Of a stretch of DNA of 41,946 bases, positions 26,033-34,400 are shown in pieces; positions within the stretch are counted from its first letter, which is position 1; each line of letters begins with the position of its first letter. The stretch covers positions 1-41,946 of the forward strand of contig PDZX01000034.1 in NCBI GenBank assembly GCA_002753185.1. The letters are read 5' to 3'. Below the pieces are notes generated by a model, which did not search any database, had not been told where the DNA came from, and worked only from the letters and a program-made list of their open reading frames with translations. The translations under genes and the position numbers were made by a program. The DNA comes from Magnetococcales bacterium WMHbin3 (GTDB taxonomy: Bacteria > Pseudomonadota > Magnetococcia > Magnetococcales > Magnetaquicoccaceae).

Positions 26033-27316
26033 TTACCGTTCGCGCATGGCATTGTCCATGGACCTTCGCAGCGGTCCCACCAGGGCCTCCAGGATGGTGC
26101 GGCTGCCGGTCACGATGGCGCAGCGCACCCGCATGCCCGGCAACAAGGGATGACGCACCATCCGTCGGCTGGAAAAAAAATGGTCCCGATCGGGTCGTAT
26201 CCGCGCCAGGTAGTAGGGGATGCCCTTCTTGTCCACCAGCGAGTCCGGACTGACGTGGATCACCGTGCCGGTCAGGGTGTCGAAGGTGGCGCTGCCCGGC
26301 CCCTCCAGACGGATGAGCGCCTTTTGTCCGGCCAGCACGAAACCGATCTCCTGGATGGGCAGTTGCGCCTGGATCACCAGGGGATCGTCGCTGGGCACCA
26401 GTTCCAGCACCGTGCCTCCCGGCGGGATCACCTCGCCGACGGTATGCACGAAGACGTTTTTGACCACCCCTGCCACCGGCGCGCGCAACACCGTGCGCCG
26501 CAAGGCGTCCTCCAGCCGGTCCCGGCGGTGGCGCAACTCCTGGAGCGCGCCGGTCACCGAGGCCAACTCCTTGCCCGCCTCCTCCAGGAAACCGGTTCGC
26601 AGGGCGGCCAGACGTTTTTCTCCCTCGCGCAAGGCGGCCTGCAAACGGGCTTGTCTGGCCTCGTTTTCGGCGATGATGCTGCGGGTGCGGGCGGCGTCCT
26701 TGAGATACTCCATGTGCTTCATCCGATTGGAGAGGTCTTTTTGCAGCAACTGCTCGCTGATGGCGATCTGTTCGTTGAGATGTTTCAACAATTCCCGGCC
26801 TCCCTGGGCCTGTGCCCTGGCTTCCTGGATCTCCTGTTCGCGCTGGGTGTTCACTTCCCTCTGGATGGCGCGCTGTTCCCGCAAACGCTTCTGGCGCGTC
26901 TCGAAATAGGCGCGCATTTCGGCGACTTCGGTGGGGGCCTGGCGGGTCAGTTCGTCCGGGGGGTCCGGCGGCGCGGTCTCCTCGGTGTCCGGCAGGGCGG
27001 TTTCGGCCCGCAACCGGATCGCCTGAATGGTCAGCGAAACGATGTGCGCCCGCAACTCCTCGTAGTCGGCCTCACTGCGCACCGGTTCCAGGATGACCAG
27101 TTCCTGTCCTTCCCGAACCGTCTCCCCTTCCCGGACCCGCACCTCCCGGACGATCCCCCCTTCCAGGTGCTGCAGGTTCTTCACCTGGCTGGAGGGGATC
27201 ACCTCGCCCACCGCCAGGCTGACGACATCGATGGACCCCACCACGGCCCAGACGCCGAAGGCGATCACCCCGGCCAGGCAGAGGGCCAGGAACAGATGCG
27301 TGCCCCGTTCCCTCAT
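26033..27316 (-). CDS. Type I secretion membrane-fusion protein (HlyD/LapC type)
   Basis: 427 residues. A single N-terminal TM (about 8-27, FLALCLAGVIAFGVWAVVG), then the lipoyl half-motif QHLEGGIVREVRVREGETV, a long coiled coil (about 135-290), and the second half RAPVAGVVKNVFVHTVGEVIPPG. The C-terminal beta-barrel ends with LLPGMRVRCAIVTGSRTILEALVGPL, the HlyD-family signature. It links the inner-membrane ABC protein to TolC across the periplasm. ATGA overlap with the ABC gene (27313-27316). Family assignment is secure. Confidence 0.94.
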   Translation of the reverse strand: MRERGTHLFLALCLAGVIAFGVWAVVGSIDVVSLAVGEVIPSSQVKNLQHLEGGIVREVRVREGETVREGQELVILEPVRSEADYEELRAHIVSLTIQAIRLRAETALPDTEETAPPDPPDELTRQAPTEVAEMRAYFETRQKRLREQRAIQREVNTQREQEIQEARAQAQGGRELLKHLNEQIAISEQLLQKDLSNRMKHMEYLKDAARTRSIIAENEARQARLQAALREGEKRLAALRTGFLEEAGKELASVTGALQELRHRRDRLEDALRRTVLRAPVAGVVKNVFVHTVGEVIPPGGTVLELVPSDDPLVIQAQLPIQEIGFVLAGQKALIRLEGPGSATFDTLTGTVIHVSPDSLVDKKGIPYYLARIRPDRDHFFSSRRMVRHPLLPGMRVRCAIVTGSRTILEALVGPLRRSMDNAMRER

Positions 27317-28980
27317 GCGGGCCGCGCCTCCGGCGGACGCCGGATCAGGGTGGGGGTGGGCCGGGTGTTGAGATCCAGCAGCAGGGTGGCCGCCCGCAAC
27401 AACACCGGGTCATTGGTGAAGACAATGACCGTCGCCCCGCGCAGGGAGAGCTTGCGCAACACGGCATAGACGGTCATCTCCCCCTTGTGGTCGAGTTCCT
27501 CGGTGGGTTCGTCGAAGATCGCCAGGTTGCCCCTGGAGGTCAGGGCGCGGGCCAGAGCGAGCCGCTTGCGCAATCCTGGCGTCAGTCCGGTGTGTCCGTC
27601 GTTCACGGGGGTGTTGAGTCCTTGCGGGGATTCGTCCAGCCAGGGACCCAGTCCCGCGTCGGCGATGGCGATTTGCAACGTTTCCACCGGCAGTTCCGGA
27701 TCGAAACGGGTGAGGTTTTCCCGCAGGGTGCCATCGACGAACTCCGGGTCCTTGGGCAGCAGGATCAACTGGCGGCGCCACCAGGCCGGATCCAGTTGCC
27801 GCACATCCACGCCGTCGGCGAGGATCTGGCCACGATCCGGTTCGATCATGCCGGCGATCATCCCGGCCAGCACGCTCTTGCCCGTCCCGTCGTCCCCGGT
27901 GACCACCAGCACCGACCCCGGCGCGAGGGTCAGGCTGAGGGACTCGAACAGCGGAATCGGCGTGGAGGGCAGGCTCTTGGCCAGATCCCGGAACTCCACT
28001 CCGCCCTGGTAGTGACGCAGGGTCGCCCCGGAACCCGGCTCCACCGGCAGCCGGGAAAAGGCCTCCAGACGCGCCAGCGCCGCTTCCGCGCGCAGCATCG
28101 ATTCGGTCAGTCCCACCACGCGCAGGATCGGTCCCATGGCGCGGGAGGCCAGGATGTTGGCGCCGATCAGGGTGCCCACCTGCAGCTCGCCGGCCACCGC
28201 CAGCACCGCCCCGACCGCGATGATGGCCACCGACATCGTGGCTTGCAGCATCCCCTGCACCCCCTGGAAAAGACCCTGCCGGGCCTCCAGGTGGCGATGC
28301 CATCCGGCCCCTTCCGCTTCCAGTTCCAGCCAGCGTTGCATGGTCGCCCGCGTGGCCCCGAACAGACGGATGGTCTTGGCGCGGGCGCTGGCGGTGGTGA
28401 CCAGGGACTCCTTGCGCAGATTGATCTCCCCCAGGCGCCGCAGCGGCTGGCGGGTCAGACGGCTGGCGGCGAATCCGGCAAGCAGCGACAGCATCATGAA
28501 TCCGCTGGCGATCAACCCCAACGGCAGGCTCAACAGCAACAGCGTGATGATGTACAGCAAGGAAAACGGCAGATCCAGCACCGCGACCAGATTGGGCGCC
28601 GAGTAGGCGGAGTGGATGGTCCGCAACCCCCGCAGCGTCTCGGAACGCCGGGCCGCAGACCAGTCGGGCCGGTCCTCGCCCCTGGCCGTGGTCAGAATCC
28701 CCATGGCCCCGGCGTTCAATGCCCGGTCCCGTTCCGTCCCGATGGTCAACGCCAGCCGCAGCCGGGCCTGGCGGAAACCCCATTCCAGGATGATGGCCAC
28801 CGTCACCCCGACGGTCAGGGTGGCCAGGGTGGCATCCACCCCGCTGGTCACGTAACGGTCCAGAACCTGGGAAACGAACAGCGGCGACGCCAGGGCGAGC
28901 AGATTGGCGCACAGGGAGGCCAGAATCATCTCCAGGGCCAGCCAGGGATGGGCCGCGAGCCGCCGGATCAGCTCCTTCAC
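27313..28980 (-). CDS. Type I secretion ABC transporter with degraded nucleotide-binding motifs
   Basis: 555 residues: a transmembrane domain (about 1-300) and ATPase domain (about 325-540). It has no N-terminal C39-like domain. Walker A GDDGTGKS (362-369) and Walker B LAIFDEP (486-492) are present. The Q-loop position reads LLPKDPE (Lys 410 instead of Gln), the signature reads LTPGLRKRL (466-474) instead of LSGGQ, and the switch reads VFTNDP (Asn 523 instead of His). In a homodimer both sites would be affected. GTG at 28980 overlaps the tolC stop (GTGA) and the frame is open far upstream without similarity, so this start is well supported. It may need a second ABC subunit encoded elsewhere, or work with weak ATPase activity (inference). 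Confidence 0.9.
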   Translation of the reverse strand: MKELIRRLAAHPWLALEMILASLCANLLALASPLFVSQVLDRYVTSGVDATLATLTVGVTVAIILEWGFRQARLRLALTIGTERDRALNAGAMGILTTARGEDRPDWSAARRSETLRGLRTIHSAYSAPNLVAVLDLPFSLLYIITLLLLSLPLGLIASGFMMLSLLAGFAASRLTRQPLRRLGEINLRKESLVTTASARAKTIRLFGATRATMQRWLELEAEGAGWHRHLEARQGLFQGVQGMLQATMSVAIIAVGAVLAVAGELQVGTLIGANILASRAMGPILRVVGLTESMLRAEAALARLEAFSRLPVEPGSGATLRHYQGGVEFRDLAKSLPSTPIPLFESLSLTLAPGSVLVVTGDDGTGKSVLAGMIAGMIEPDRGQILADGVDVRQLDPAWWRRQLILLPKDPEFVDGTLRENLTRFDPELPVETLQIAIADAGLGPWLDESPQGLNTPVNDGHTGLTPGLRKRLALARALTSRGNLAIFDEPTEELDHKGEMTVYAVLRKLSLRGATVIVFTNDPVLLRAATLLLDLNTRPTPTLIRRPPEARPA

Positions 28981-30311
28981 GGTGTCCCCCCGGTCTCGGC
29001 GAGCAGTTCCAGGCTGAGTTGGCCGGTGCTCTTGAGCAGCGCGATCATGCCGATCACCACATCGACGCGGGCCGCCGCCGCGTCGCTTTGGGCATTGATC
29101 AGCGAGGTCTCCCCGGAGAGGATGTCCAGCAGGGAACGGGTGCCCAGCTTGCGCTCCTGGCGGGCCAGTTCCAGAAAACCGGAGGAGATCTCCGCCTGCC
29201 GGGCGAGGGTCACGGCAATGGCCCTGAGGGTGATCAGATCCTGCCAGGCGTTGCGCACCTCCTCCTCGGTCTGATGGACCGTTTCGTTGAGTTGCTGCTC
29301 GGCGGCGGTCACCTCGTTGCGTTCGGCGCTCACTGCGTCGATGGCGGTCAGGCCCAGATTGAACGGCATGTTCAGCTTGATCCCCGCCTTGGAGTCGTTC
29401 TTGCGTCCCTCGGTCCCGTCCATGTTGTTCTGCCACTTGTGGTCCATCTCGATGGTCAGACTGGGGAAATAGTTCTTGGCGCGGGTCTGCCGCAACTCCT
29501 CGCGGGCGATGCTCAGGTCGAAGCGGGCAGCCCGTGTGTCGGGATGGTTCTCCACGGCCAGCCGCAACGCCTCGTCCAGATCTTCCGGCAGGTTTCCCGC
29601 AAGCGCGCTCTCCACCCCTGCCACCGGCGGGATCTCCTCCGGGGGTTGCCCAAACAGCTTGATGTATTCGTTGTGCGTCTTGATCAGGGCGCCCTCGGCG
29701 CGGATGCGCCGCGTCTGGGCGGCGGCGTATTGCGCGTTGGCCTGCAACAGGTCCGTGGCCAGGCCCGCGCCGGCGGTGATGAGATTCTTTTCCATCTCCG
29801 CCTGTTCGTGGATGTTGTTTTCGGCCTTTTTGGCCAACTCGAGGACCTCGATGTTTTTTGCCACGTTCAATATCGCGCGGGCGCCGTCCAGAAGCAGCTT
29901 GAGGGTGGCCCCCTCATGGGCGGCGCGGGCCTTCTCCCATTGCTCGATGGTCTTGCGCACCTTGCCGTTGGTCTTGCCGAAATCCCACAGCCGCTGGGTC
30001 AGCTTGATGTCCCACTCCTGGTATTGCAGACTGTTGTCGCTGGTCCCCTCCTTGAACTGACGCTGCCCGCCGGTGGTGGCGTTCAGTTCCAGGCCGGGCA
30101 GCCACTCCCCCCAGGTCTCCCGCACCCGCAGCCGGGCGGCTTCCAGTTTGGCCGCGCTTTTATGAATCCGTTCGTTGCGGTCGGTCAGGTCCCGCAGCAG
30201 CCGTGCCATCAGGGAGTCGTCCCCTTGCGGGATTTCCGCCGGCCAGGCCGGGGCGTGCCATGCCAGAAAAACCAGCAGCGCCAGCCCCGCGATGTTACGC
30301 ATTGCCGCCAT
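28977..30311 (-). CDS. tolC: TolC-family outer-membrane efflux/secretion protein
   Basis: 444 residues. Signal peptide MRNIAGLALLVFLAWHAPAWPA, then two long coiled-coil/beta repeats of the OEP type: TWGEWLPGLELNATTGGQ in the first half, ARQERKLGTRSLLDILSGETSLINAQSDAAAARVDVVIGMIALL in the second. The family wording LGTRSLLDIL and TDLLQANAQYAAAQ is clear. The start may be 30311 or the ATG at 30302 that gives the cleaner signal peptide; both overlap the stop of the channel gene. It forms the outer-membrane exit duct of the type I system with the next two genes. Confidence 0.93.
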   Translation of the reverse strand: MAAMRNIAGLALLVFLAWHAPAWPAEIPQGDDSLMARLLRDLTDRNERIHKSAAKLEAARLRVRETWGEWLPGLELNATTGGQRQFKEGTSDNSLQYQEWDIKLTQRLWDFGKTNGKVRKTIEQWEKARAAHEGATLKLLLDGARAILNVAKNIEVLELAKKAENNIHEQAEMEKNLITAGAGLATDLLQANAQYAAAQTRRIRAEGALIKTHNEYIKLFGQPPEEIPPVAGVESALAGNLPEDLDEALRLAVENHPDTRAARFDLSIAREELRQTRAKNYFPSLTIEMDHKWQNNMDGTEGRKNDSKAGIKLNMPFNLGLTAIDAVSAERNEVTAAEQQLNETVHQTEEEVRNAWQDLITLRAIAVTLARQAEISSGFLELARQERKLGTRSLLDILSGETSLINAQSDAAAARVDVVIGMIALLKSTGQLSLELLAETGGTP

Positions 30312-33300
30312 CTGCGGGTTTGTCCTTGGCCGACTCGTCCTCCTGTTTGTCTACCTCTTTCTCCTCCTTGCCGGCGCCATCTTCTTCCTCGGCCCCCTCC
30401 CCGGAGGGCATGCCCGCCGTCAGGAGTGCCGGGTTGACCGGCATGTCGTCGTCCGGGATCAGGGAGATCCCCTGTTGCCGGAAAACCCGCCAGATCGATT
30501 CCCAGATATCCGCAATCAACTCCTTGCGCAGCGCGTGGTCGGCGATCCAGAACTCGGCCTCGTACTTGGCCACCCAGCGTCCCAGGAGATTGATGACCCC
30601 GTGAAATTCGCTCTGGGGCGGTGCGCCTTCCGGATGTTCGTGGCGCAGCAGGGCCTCCTCCAGCAGGGCGCGGATGTGGCCGGGGTCGTGGGCGGGCGAG
30701 ACATGCACGGCCAGGCCGACTTTCTCCACCGCCTCGGCGCTGTAGTTGACCACCAGCATCTCGGTGGCCTTGGCGTTGGGCAGGCTCAGTTGCAGACCGT
30801 CGCGCGTGCGCAGACGCATGGTGCGCCAGGTGATGTCGATCAGTTTGGCATCCTCGTGGGCACCGATCTTCAGCCAGTCGCCGATGGAAAACGGGCGCTC
30901 CACGTTGACGGCGATCCCGGAAAAGATGTTGGCGATGTTGGCCTGGACCGCCAAACCGATGATCATGGTGATCAGACCACTGGTGGCCAGCAGGCTGGTC
31001 AGCTTTTCGTCGAAGACGAAGGCCGTGACGCCGAATCCGGCCAGCAGATAGACCAGAAAGGCGGCGATGTTGCGGACCACGTTGGGGATCGGCTGGTGGG
31101 CGCGCCGCTCCAGGGGATCCCAGAGAAACCGCTCCAGGGCCATGGTGGCCAGCATGGCCGGGATGAGCCACCAGAGAATCCGGTAGGCCAGCATGAAATG
31201 GTCTGTGAAGTGCAACGGCATGTTCTGGAAGGAGTAATCCAGGAAGATGTTGCCGAAGGCGACCAGGAACAGCGGCCAGAACAGCACCCGCAACCCCCAG
31301 GAGGCCACTTTCCAGAAGGCCCCCTGGGTGTTGATGTCGATGCCCAGGGCGAAGATCAGGCCGATGAGGCCGCAAATGCCGAGATAGATGAAATATTCAT
31401 AGGGCACGAAGTCCCTGGCGGCGAACTCCCCCCTGCTGATGATGACGCCCATGTCGATGCGGGAGAACTCCGGTTCCATGGTGCCGTAGCCAACATAGGC
31501 CGGCTTGCCCAGGGTGCTGGTCAGGGTGCGTTCCTGGGCGAGCCAGGCGCGATCCATTTTCCAGCCCGTGGTGGGGCTGAGGATTTGTGGTGTGTTCACC
31601 AGTTCGAGGAAGGTCTTGCCGGATTGCAGCCCGATGCCCAGAATGTCCACCACGAACAGGACGTTGTTGCGATTCAGGGTTTTGTGGCGGAAGGAGGTTC
31701 CGATCACATGGCTGCCGTAGGGACGTTTGGTGTCGAGAAAGTCGGAGGAGAACTTGCCCTTGACCTTGAACAGCTTGAAGGAAATGTCGTCCTTGATCAG
31801 GGTTTCCACCGGCTCCTCGAGTGCGATGGTTTCGGCGGCGTTGGTGAACTCGATGGTCTCCGGATGGAACGACCCCCGGTAGCGGAACCAGATGAGGAAC
31901 TCCATGGAGAAGGTGTTCTCCTTGAAATCCAGCTCCTTGATTTCCGTCACTTCCATGCCGGTATAGACCACGTTGGTCTTGTACATGAAGCGGTCGTTGA
32001 CGAAGAGCATCCGGCCCTGTTGCAACTCTTCCAGGTAGTTGGTCGTGCCGCTGCGCTGGATCGCCTCCTTGATGGGATGGAGTTGGGTGAGGGCGGAGAT
32101 CAGGTTGTCGCCGTCGTAGCGGCCCATCTGGATAGGTTTGGACTCGCGGCCCGGCTGGTCGAAGAGGGCGCCGTCCACGATGCCGGGGGTCTGGGAGGTG
32201 ACGAAGTTCTGGAACGATGTGGCGGCCATGTGGATTTTGCGCCGGTCGAGGTCGGCGTTCGCCTCGCCGTCGGGGGACCAGGATGCGGCCAGATGGTTGA
32301 GCAGGGTGGTGAGGGTGGCGTAGGTGTAGGCGGCGACCCAGTCGGGCGATTGCGCGCCGTAGCGGGAGGCGTACTGGTTCTTGAAGCGTTGCGCGCTTTC
32401 GTTGGCGGTGTCGAACAGCAGGGGGAGCGTGACCAGGAGTTGGTTGGTGTAATCGGCGGTGGAGGGCAACTCCCCCCGGATCGATTGCAGGGTCTTGAGG
32501 AAGGCGTGGGTGGCCAGGCCATCGGGCGCCACGGTGAGATTGCGCGCCTTGCGGTCCCTGGCCTTCTTGAGGAACAGCGCGGCATCCCGTGGTTGCAGGG
32601 CCAGGAACAGGGCGCTGCCGTCCTGGCTCTCCTTGATCTCCCTGGCGAAGCCGTCCAGGCGCGTCTCCCGGTCGGGAGCGTCGGCGGGCAGGAGGAGTTT
32701 CTTGTGGATCCTGGTGCCGAAGAGATTGTAGATCTTTTCGAAATGCTCCAGCAGCGTCCGTCCGTATGGGGTGTCGTCGTGGAGGATGGTGACGATCTTT
32801 TCGCCGATGACGTTGCGGGTGTAGTTGCCCAGGAATTGCGCCTGGCGTTCCAACGTGGGGGCCAGGCGGAAGAGCCAGTTGCGTTCCGCCTGGTCGCCGA
32901 GGTGCTCGGAGGAGAGGGAAACGAAGGGGATGCCCGCCTTTGCCACTTCCGGCGCCATGGCCGCGAGTTGGTTGGCGGACCAGTAGCCGAGGACGAGCGC
33001 CGCCCGGTTTTCACGGACGATCTCCCGCACGGCCTGGCGTGTGTTTTCGGGGGTATCGAATCCCTTGCGTTCTTCCACGATGATCCGCCGGCCCGGCATG
33101 CCCGATTGGTCGGTGAAATGGGCGACGGCCAGCTCGGCGGCATTGCGCATGGTGGTCGGGATGCCTTCCTGATCCGACCTGGCGTCGCTCCCGGTGACCA
33201 CGATATGAATCGGCGGCTGTTTGCTTTCGGCGGTCATCTGGCGGCGGGCCACGAAGGTGCCGATCAGGCTCAGCACGCAGATGATGCCGATAATGATCAA

Positions 33301-33321
33301 TAATTTGTTCGTGTTGCGCAT
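30295..33321 (-). CDS. Fusion channel: periplasmic-binding-protein domain + Cys-loop-receptor-like domain + MscS pore
   Basis: 1008 residues. A TM anchor (about 6-26) is followed by a type 1 periplasmic-binding fold (about 36-415): AAELAVAHFTDQSGMPGR, TRQAVREIV, LVLGYWSANQLAAMAPEVAK and AGIPFVSLSS, as in LivJ/amino-acid receptors. Residues about 430-640 match a pentameric ligand-gated channel extracellular domain: VVYTGMEVTEIKELDFKENT, FLIWFRYRG, then GKFSSDFLDTKRPYGSH and FSRIDMGVIISRG before the membrane. Membrane helices span about 642-800, followed by an MscS core (about 765-955): GLAVQANIANIFSGIAVNVE, PFSIGDWLKIG and LPNAKATEMLVVNYS. The tail is Lys/Glu-rich. ATG 33321 is chosen; GTG 33333 is possible. 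A ligand-gated or ligand-modulated channel is inference. It leads the type I secretion operon. Confidence 0.8.
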   Translation of the reverse strand: MRNTNKLLIIIGIICVLSLIGTFVARRQMTAESKQPPIHIVVTGSDARSDQEGIPTTMRNAAELAVAHFTDQSGMPGRRIIVEERKGFDTPENTRQAVREIVRENRAALVLGYWSANQLAAMAPEVAKAGIPFVSLSSEHLGDQAERNWLFRLAPTLERQAQFLGNYTRNVIGEKIVTILHDDTPYGRTLLEHFEKIYNLFGTRIHKKLLLPADAPDRETRLDGFAREIKESQDGSALFLALQPRDAALFLKKARDRKARNLTVAPDGLATHAFLKTLQSIRGELPSTADYTNQLLVTLPLLFDTANESAQRFKNQYASRYGAQSPDWVAAYTYATLTTLLNHLAASWSPDGEANADLDRRKIHMAATSFQNFVTSQTPGIVDGALFDQPGRESKPIQMGRYDGDNLISALTQLHPIKEAIQRSGTTNYLEELQQGRMLFVNDRFMYKTNVVYTGMEVTEIKELDFKENTFSMEFLIWFRYRGSFHPETIEFTNAAETIALEEPVETLIKDDISFKLFKVKGKFSSDFLDTKRPYGSHVIGTSFRHKTLNRNNVLFVVDILGIGLQSGKTFLELVNTPQILSPTTGWKMDRAWLAQERTLTSTLGKPAYVGYGTMEPEFSRIDMGVIISRGEFAARDFVPYEYFIYLGICGLIGLIFALGIDINTQGAFWKVASWGLRVLFWPLFLVAFGNIFLDYSFQNMPLHFTDHFMLAYRILWWLIPAMLATMALERFLWDPLERRAHQPIPNVVRNIAAFLVYLLAGFGVTAFVFDEKLTSLLATSGLITMIIGLAVQANIANIFSGIAVNVERPFSIGDWLKIGAHEDAKLIDITWRTMRLRTRDGLQLSLPNAKATEMLVVNYSAEAVEKVGLAVHVSPAHDPGHIRALLEEALLRHEHPEGAPPQSEFHGVINLLGRWVAKYEAEFWIADHALRKELIADIWESIWRVFRQQGISLIPDDDMPVNPALLTAGMPSGEGAEEEDGAGKEEKEVDKQEDESAKDKPADGGNA

Positions 33322-33373
33322 GCGGATTGCCACGCCATATGGGACGTCGGATATCTGTTGATAATGATATTAC

Positions 33374-33402
33374 AGAATAACGGGATTGGTGTGGCGGGTC
33401 AA
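33374..33402 (-). promoter_or_regulatory. Promoter of the channel-secretion-kinase operon
   Basis: On the minus strand: TTGACC (33402-33397), a 17-bp spacer and TATTCT (33379-33374), about 53 bp upstream of the ATG at 33321. It lies in the 104-bp gap after the SPOR gene. Good boxes and spacing; the start is not confirmed. The downstream genes overlap or are spaced by at most 51 bp to 24190, so one transcript is likely. Confidence 0.6.
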
Positions 33403-33425
33403 GGATAACGCAAAAAAATAAACGA

Positions 33426-34400
33426 TTATTCATTATCCTGAAAGATGAGGGTGTTGAATCCGCCCAGATGCCATTGCATCAGGGCGCGGGCCGCGTCGGC
33501 GTGGGAGGGGAAGGGACCGACGCGCACCCGGTAGGCATTGCCGCTCTTGACCATGCGGGCGGGAACCCCCTTTTTCTGCAGGTCGCTCACCATGGTGTTG
33601 GCATTCTGGGCGTTGCCGAATACGCCCAGTTGCGCCATGTATTTGCCCGTACCGACGTTGGGTTTCTCCTGGGGTTGCTGGGCCGCCGGGGGGGTCTGGG
33701 TCTTGCCCGGCACGCGGTTGTCGGCCATCTCTTCCAGGGGCACGATCACCTTGCGTTTGGGCAGTTCCCGATAGAAGGTCATGTCCAGATCGGGTGTCTT
33801 GGCCTTCGGGGCCAGATCCTTGGGCGCGGAGGGCATCGGCGGCTCGGAGGGGGGCGACGGCTCTTGGGAGGGAGCGGGCGTCGGGGCGGCGGCCTGGACC
33901 GGCACCGGCACCGGGGCCGGCGGCGGGGGCGTCGTGTCGGGGGTTTTCCTGCTTTCGGCGGGTTTGGCCTCTTCCCTGGTTTTGAGGGGCAGGGGCTGCA
34001 CCGGCACGGCCACGAAGGATTTGTCCGGCTGGGTTGGGGGGAGATCCTTGGGCGGTTCCGGAGGGGGAGCGAACTCGCTCATGGGCTGTCGTGAGCCGCG
34101 CGAGTCCTGCCTGGCCTTGACCGGGGCCGGCGACGCGCGACCGGGGGCGGGTTCCGGTTCCCTGGCGAAGGGGGTGGCGACCTGCGAGGGCAGGGGCGGG
34201 GTGGCGGTTTTCAGGTGTTCGGCCACCTCTTCCCCGGCGGCCGGTGGCGGGGCGGGCGGGGGTGGCGCCTTTTTGGGAGAGGGCGAGGAAAAGATGAAAT
34301 AGGCCACCAGCACCCCCAGCAATCCCAACAGGATGGGGCGGCCCGGTTTCCGGGTACGGTGACGCCGGTACTGGTTCGAGGTAGGATAACGAGGGTTCAC
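33426..34400 (-). CDS. SPOR-domain membrane protein (FtsN-like layout)
   Basis: 324 residues. A short basic cytoplasmic N-terminus (RRHRTRKPGR), one TM helix (about 23-38, ILLGLLGVLVAYFIFSS), a long Pro/Ala/Lys-rich periplasmic linker and a C-terminal SPOR domain (about 250-322). The SPOR domain reads YMAQLGVFGNAQNANTMVSDLQKKGVPARM, YRVRVGPFPSHADAARAL. SPOR domains bind denuded peptidoglycan at the septum, so a role in division or cell-wall work is likely. Its ATG overlaps the argS stop (ATGA, 34397-34400). FtsN itself cannot be claimed, as essential FtsN motifs in the linker are not recognisable. Confidence 0.85.
   Translation of the reverse strand: MNPRYPTSNQYRRHRTRKPGRPILLGLLGVLVAYFIFSSPSPKKAPPPPAPPPAAGEEVAEHLKTATPPLPSQVATPFAREPEPAPGRASPAPVKARQDSRGSRQPMSEFAPPPEPPKDLPPTQPDKSFVAVPVQPLPLKTREEAKPAESRKTPDTTPPPPAPVPVPVQAAAPTPAPSQEPSPPSEPPMPSAPKDLAPKAKTPDLDMTFYRELPKRKVIVPLEEMADNRVPGKTQTPPAAQQPQEKPNVGTGKYMAQLGVFGNAQNANTMVSDLQKKGVPARMVKSGNAYRVRVGPFPSHADAARALMQWHLGGFNTLIFQDNE

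Noticed and set aside
30175..33303. Plus-strand open frame of about 1042 codons opposite the fusion channel
   Set aside because: Low-complexity Gly/Val/Glu/His-rich product without any domain; the minus strand encodes clear periplasmic-binding and MscS motifs.
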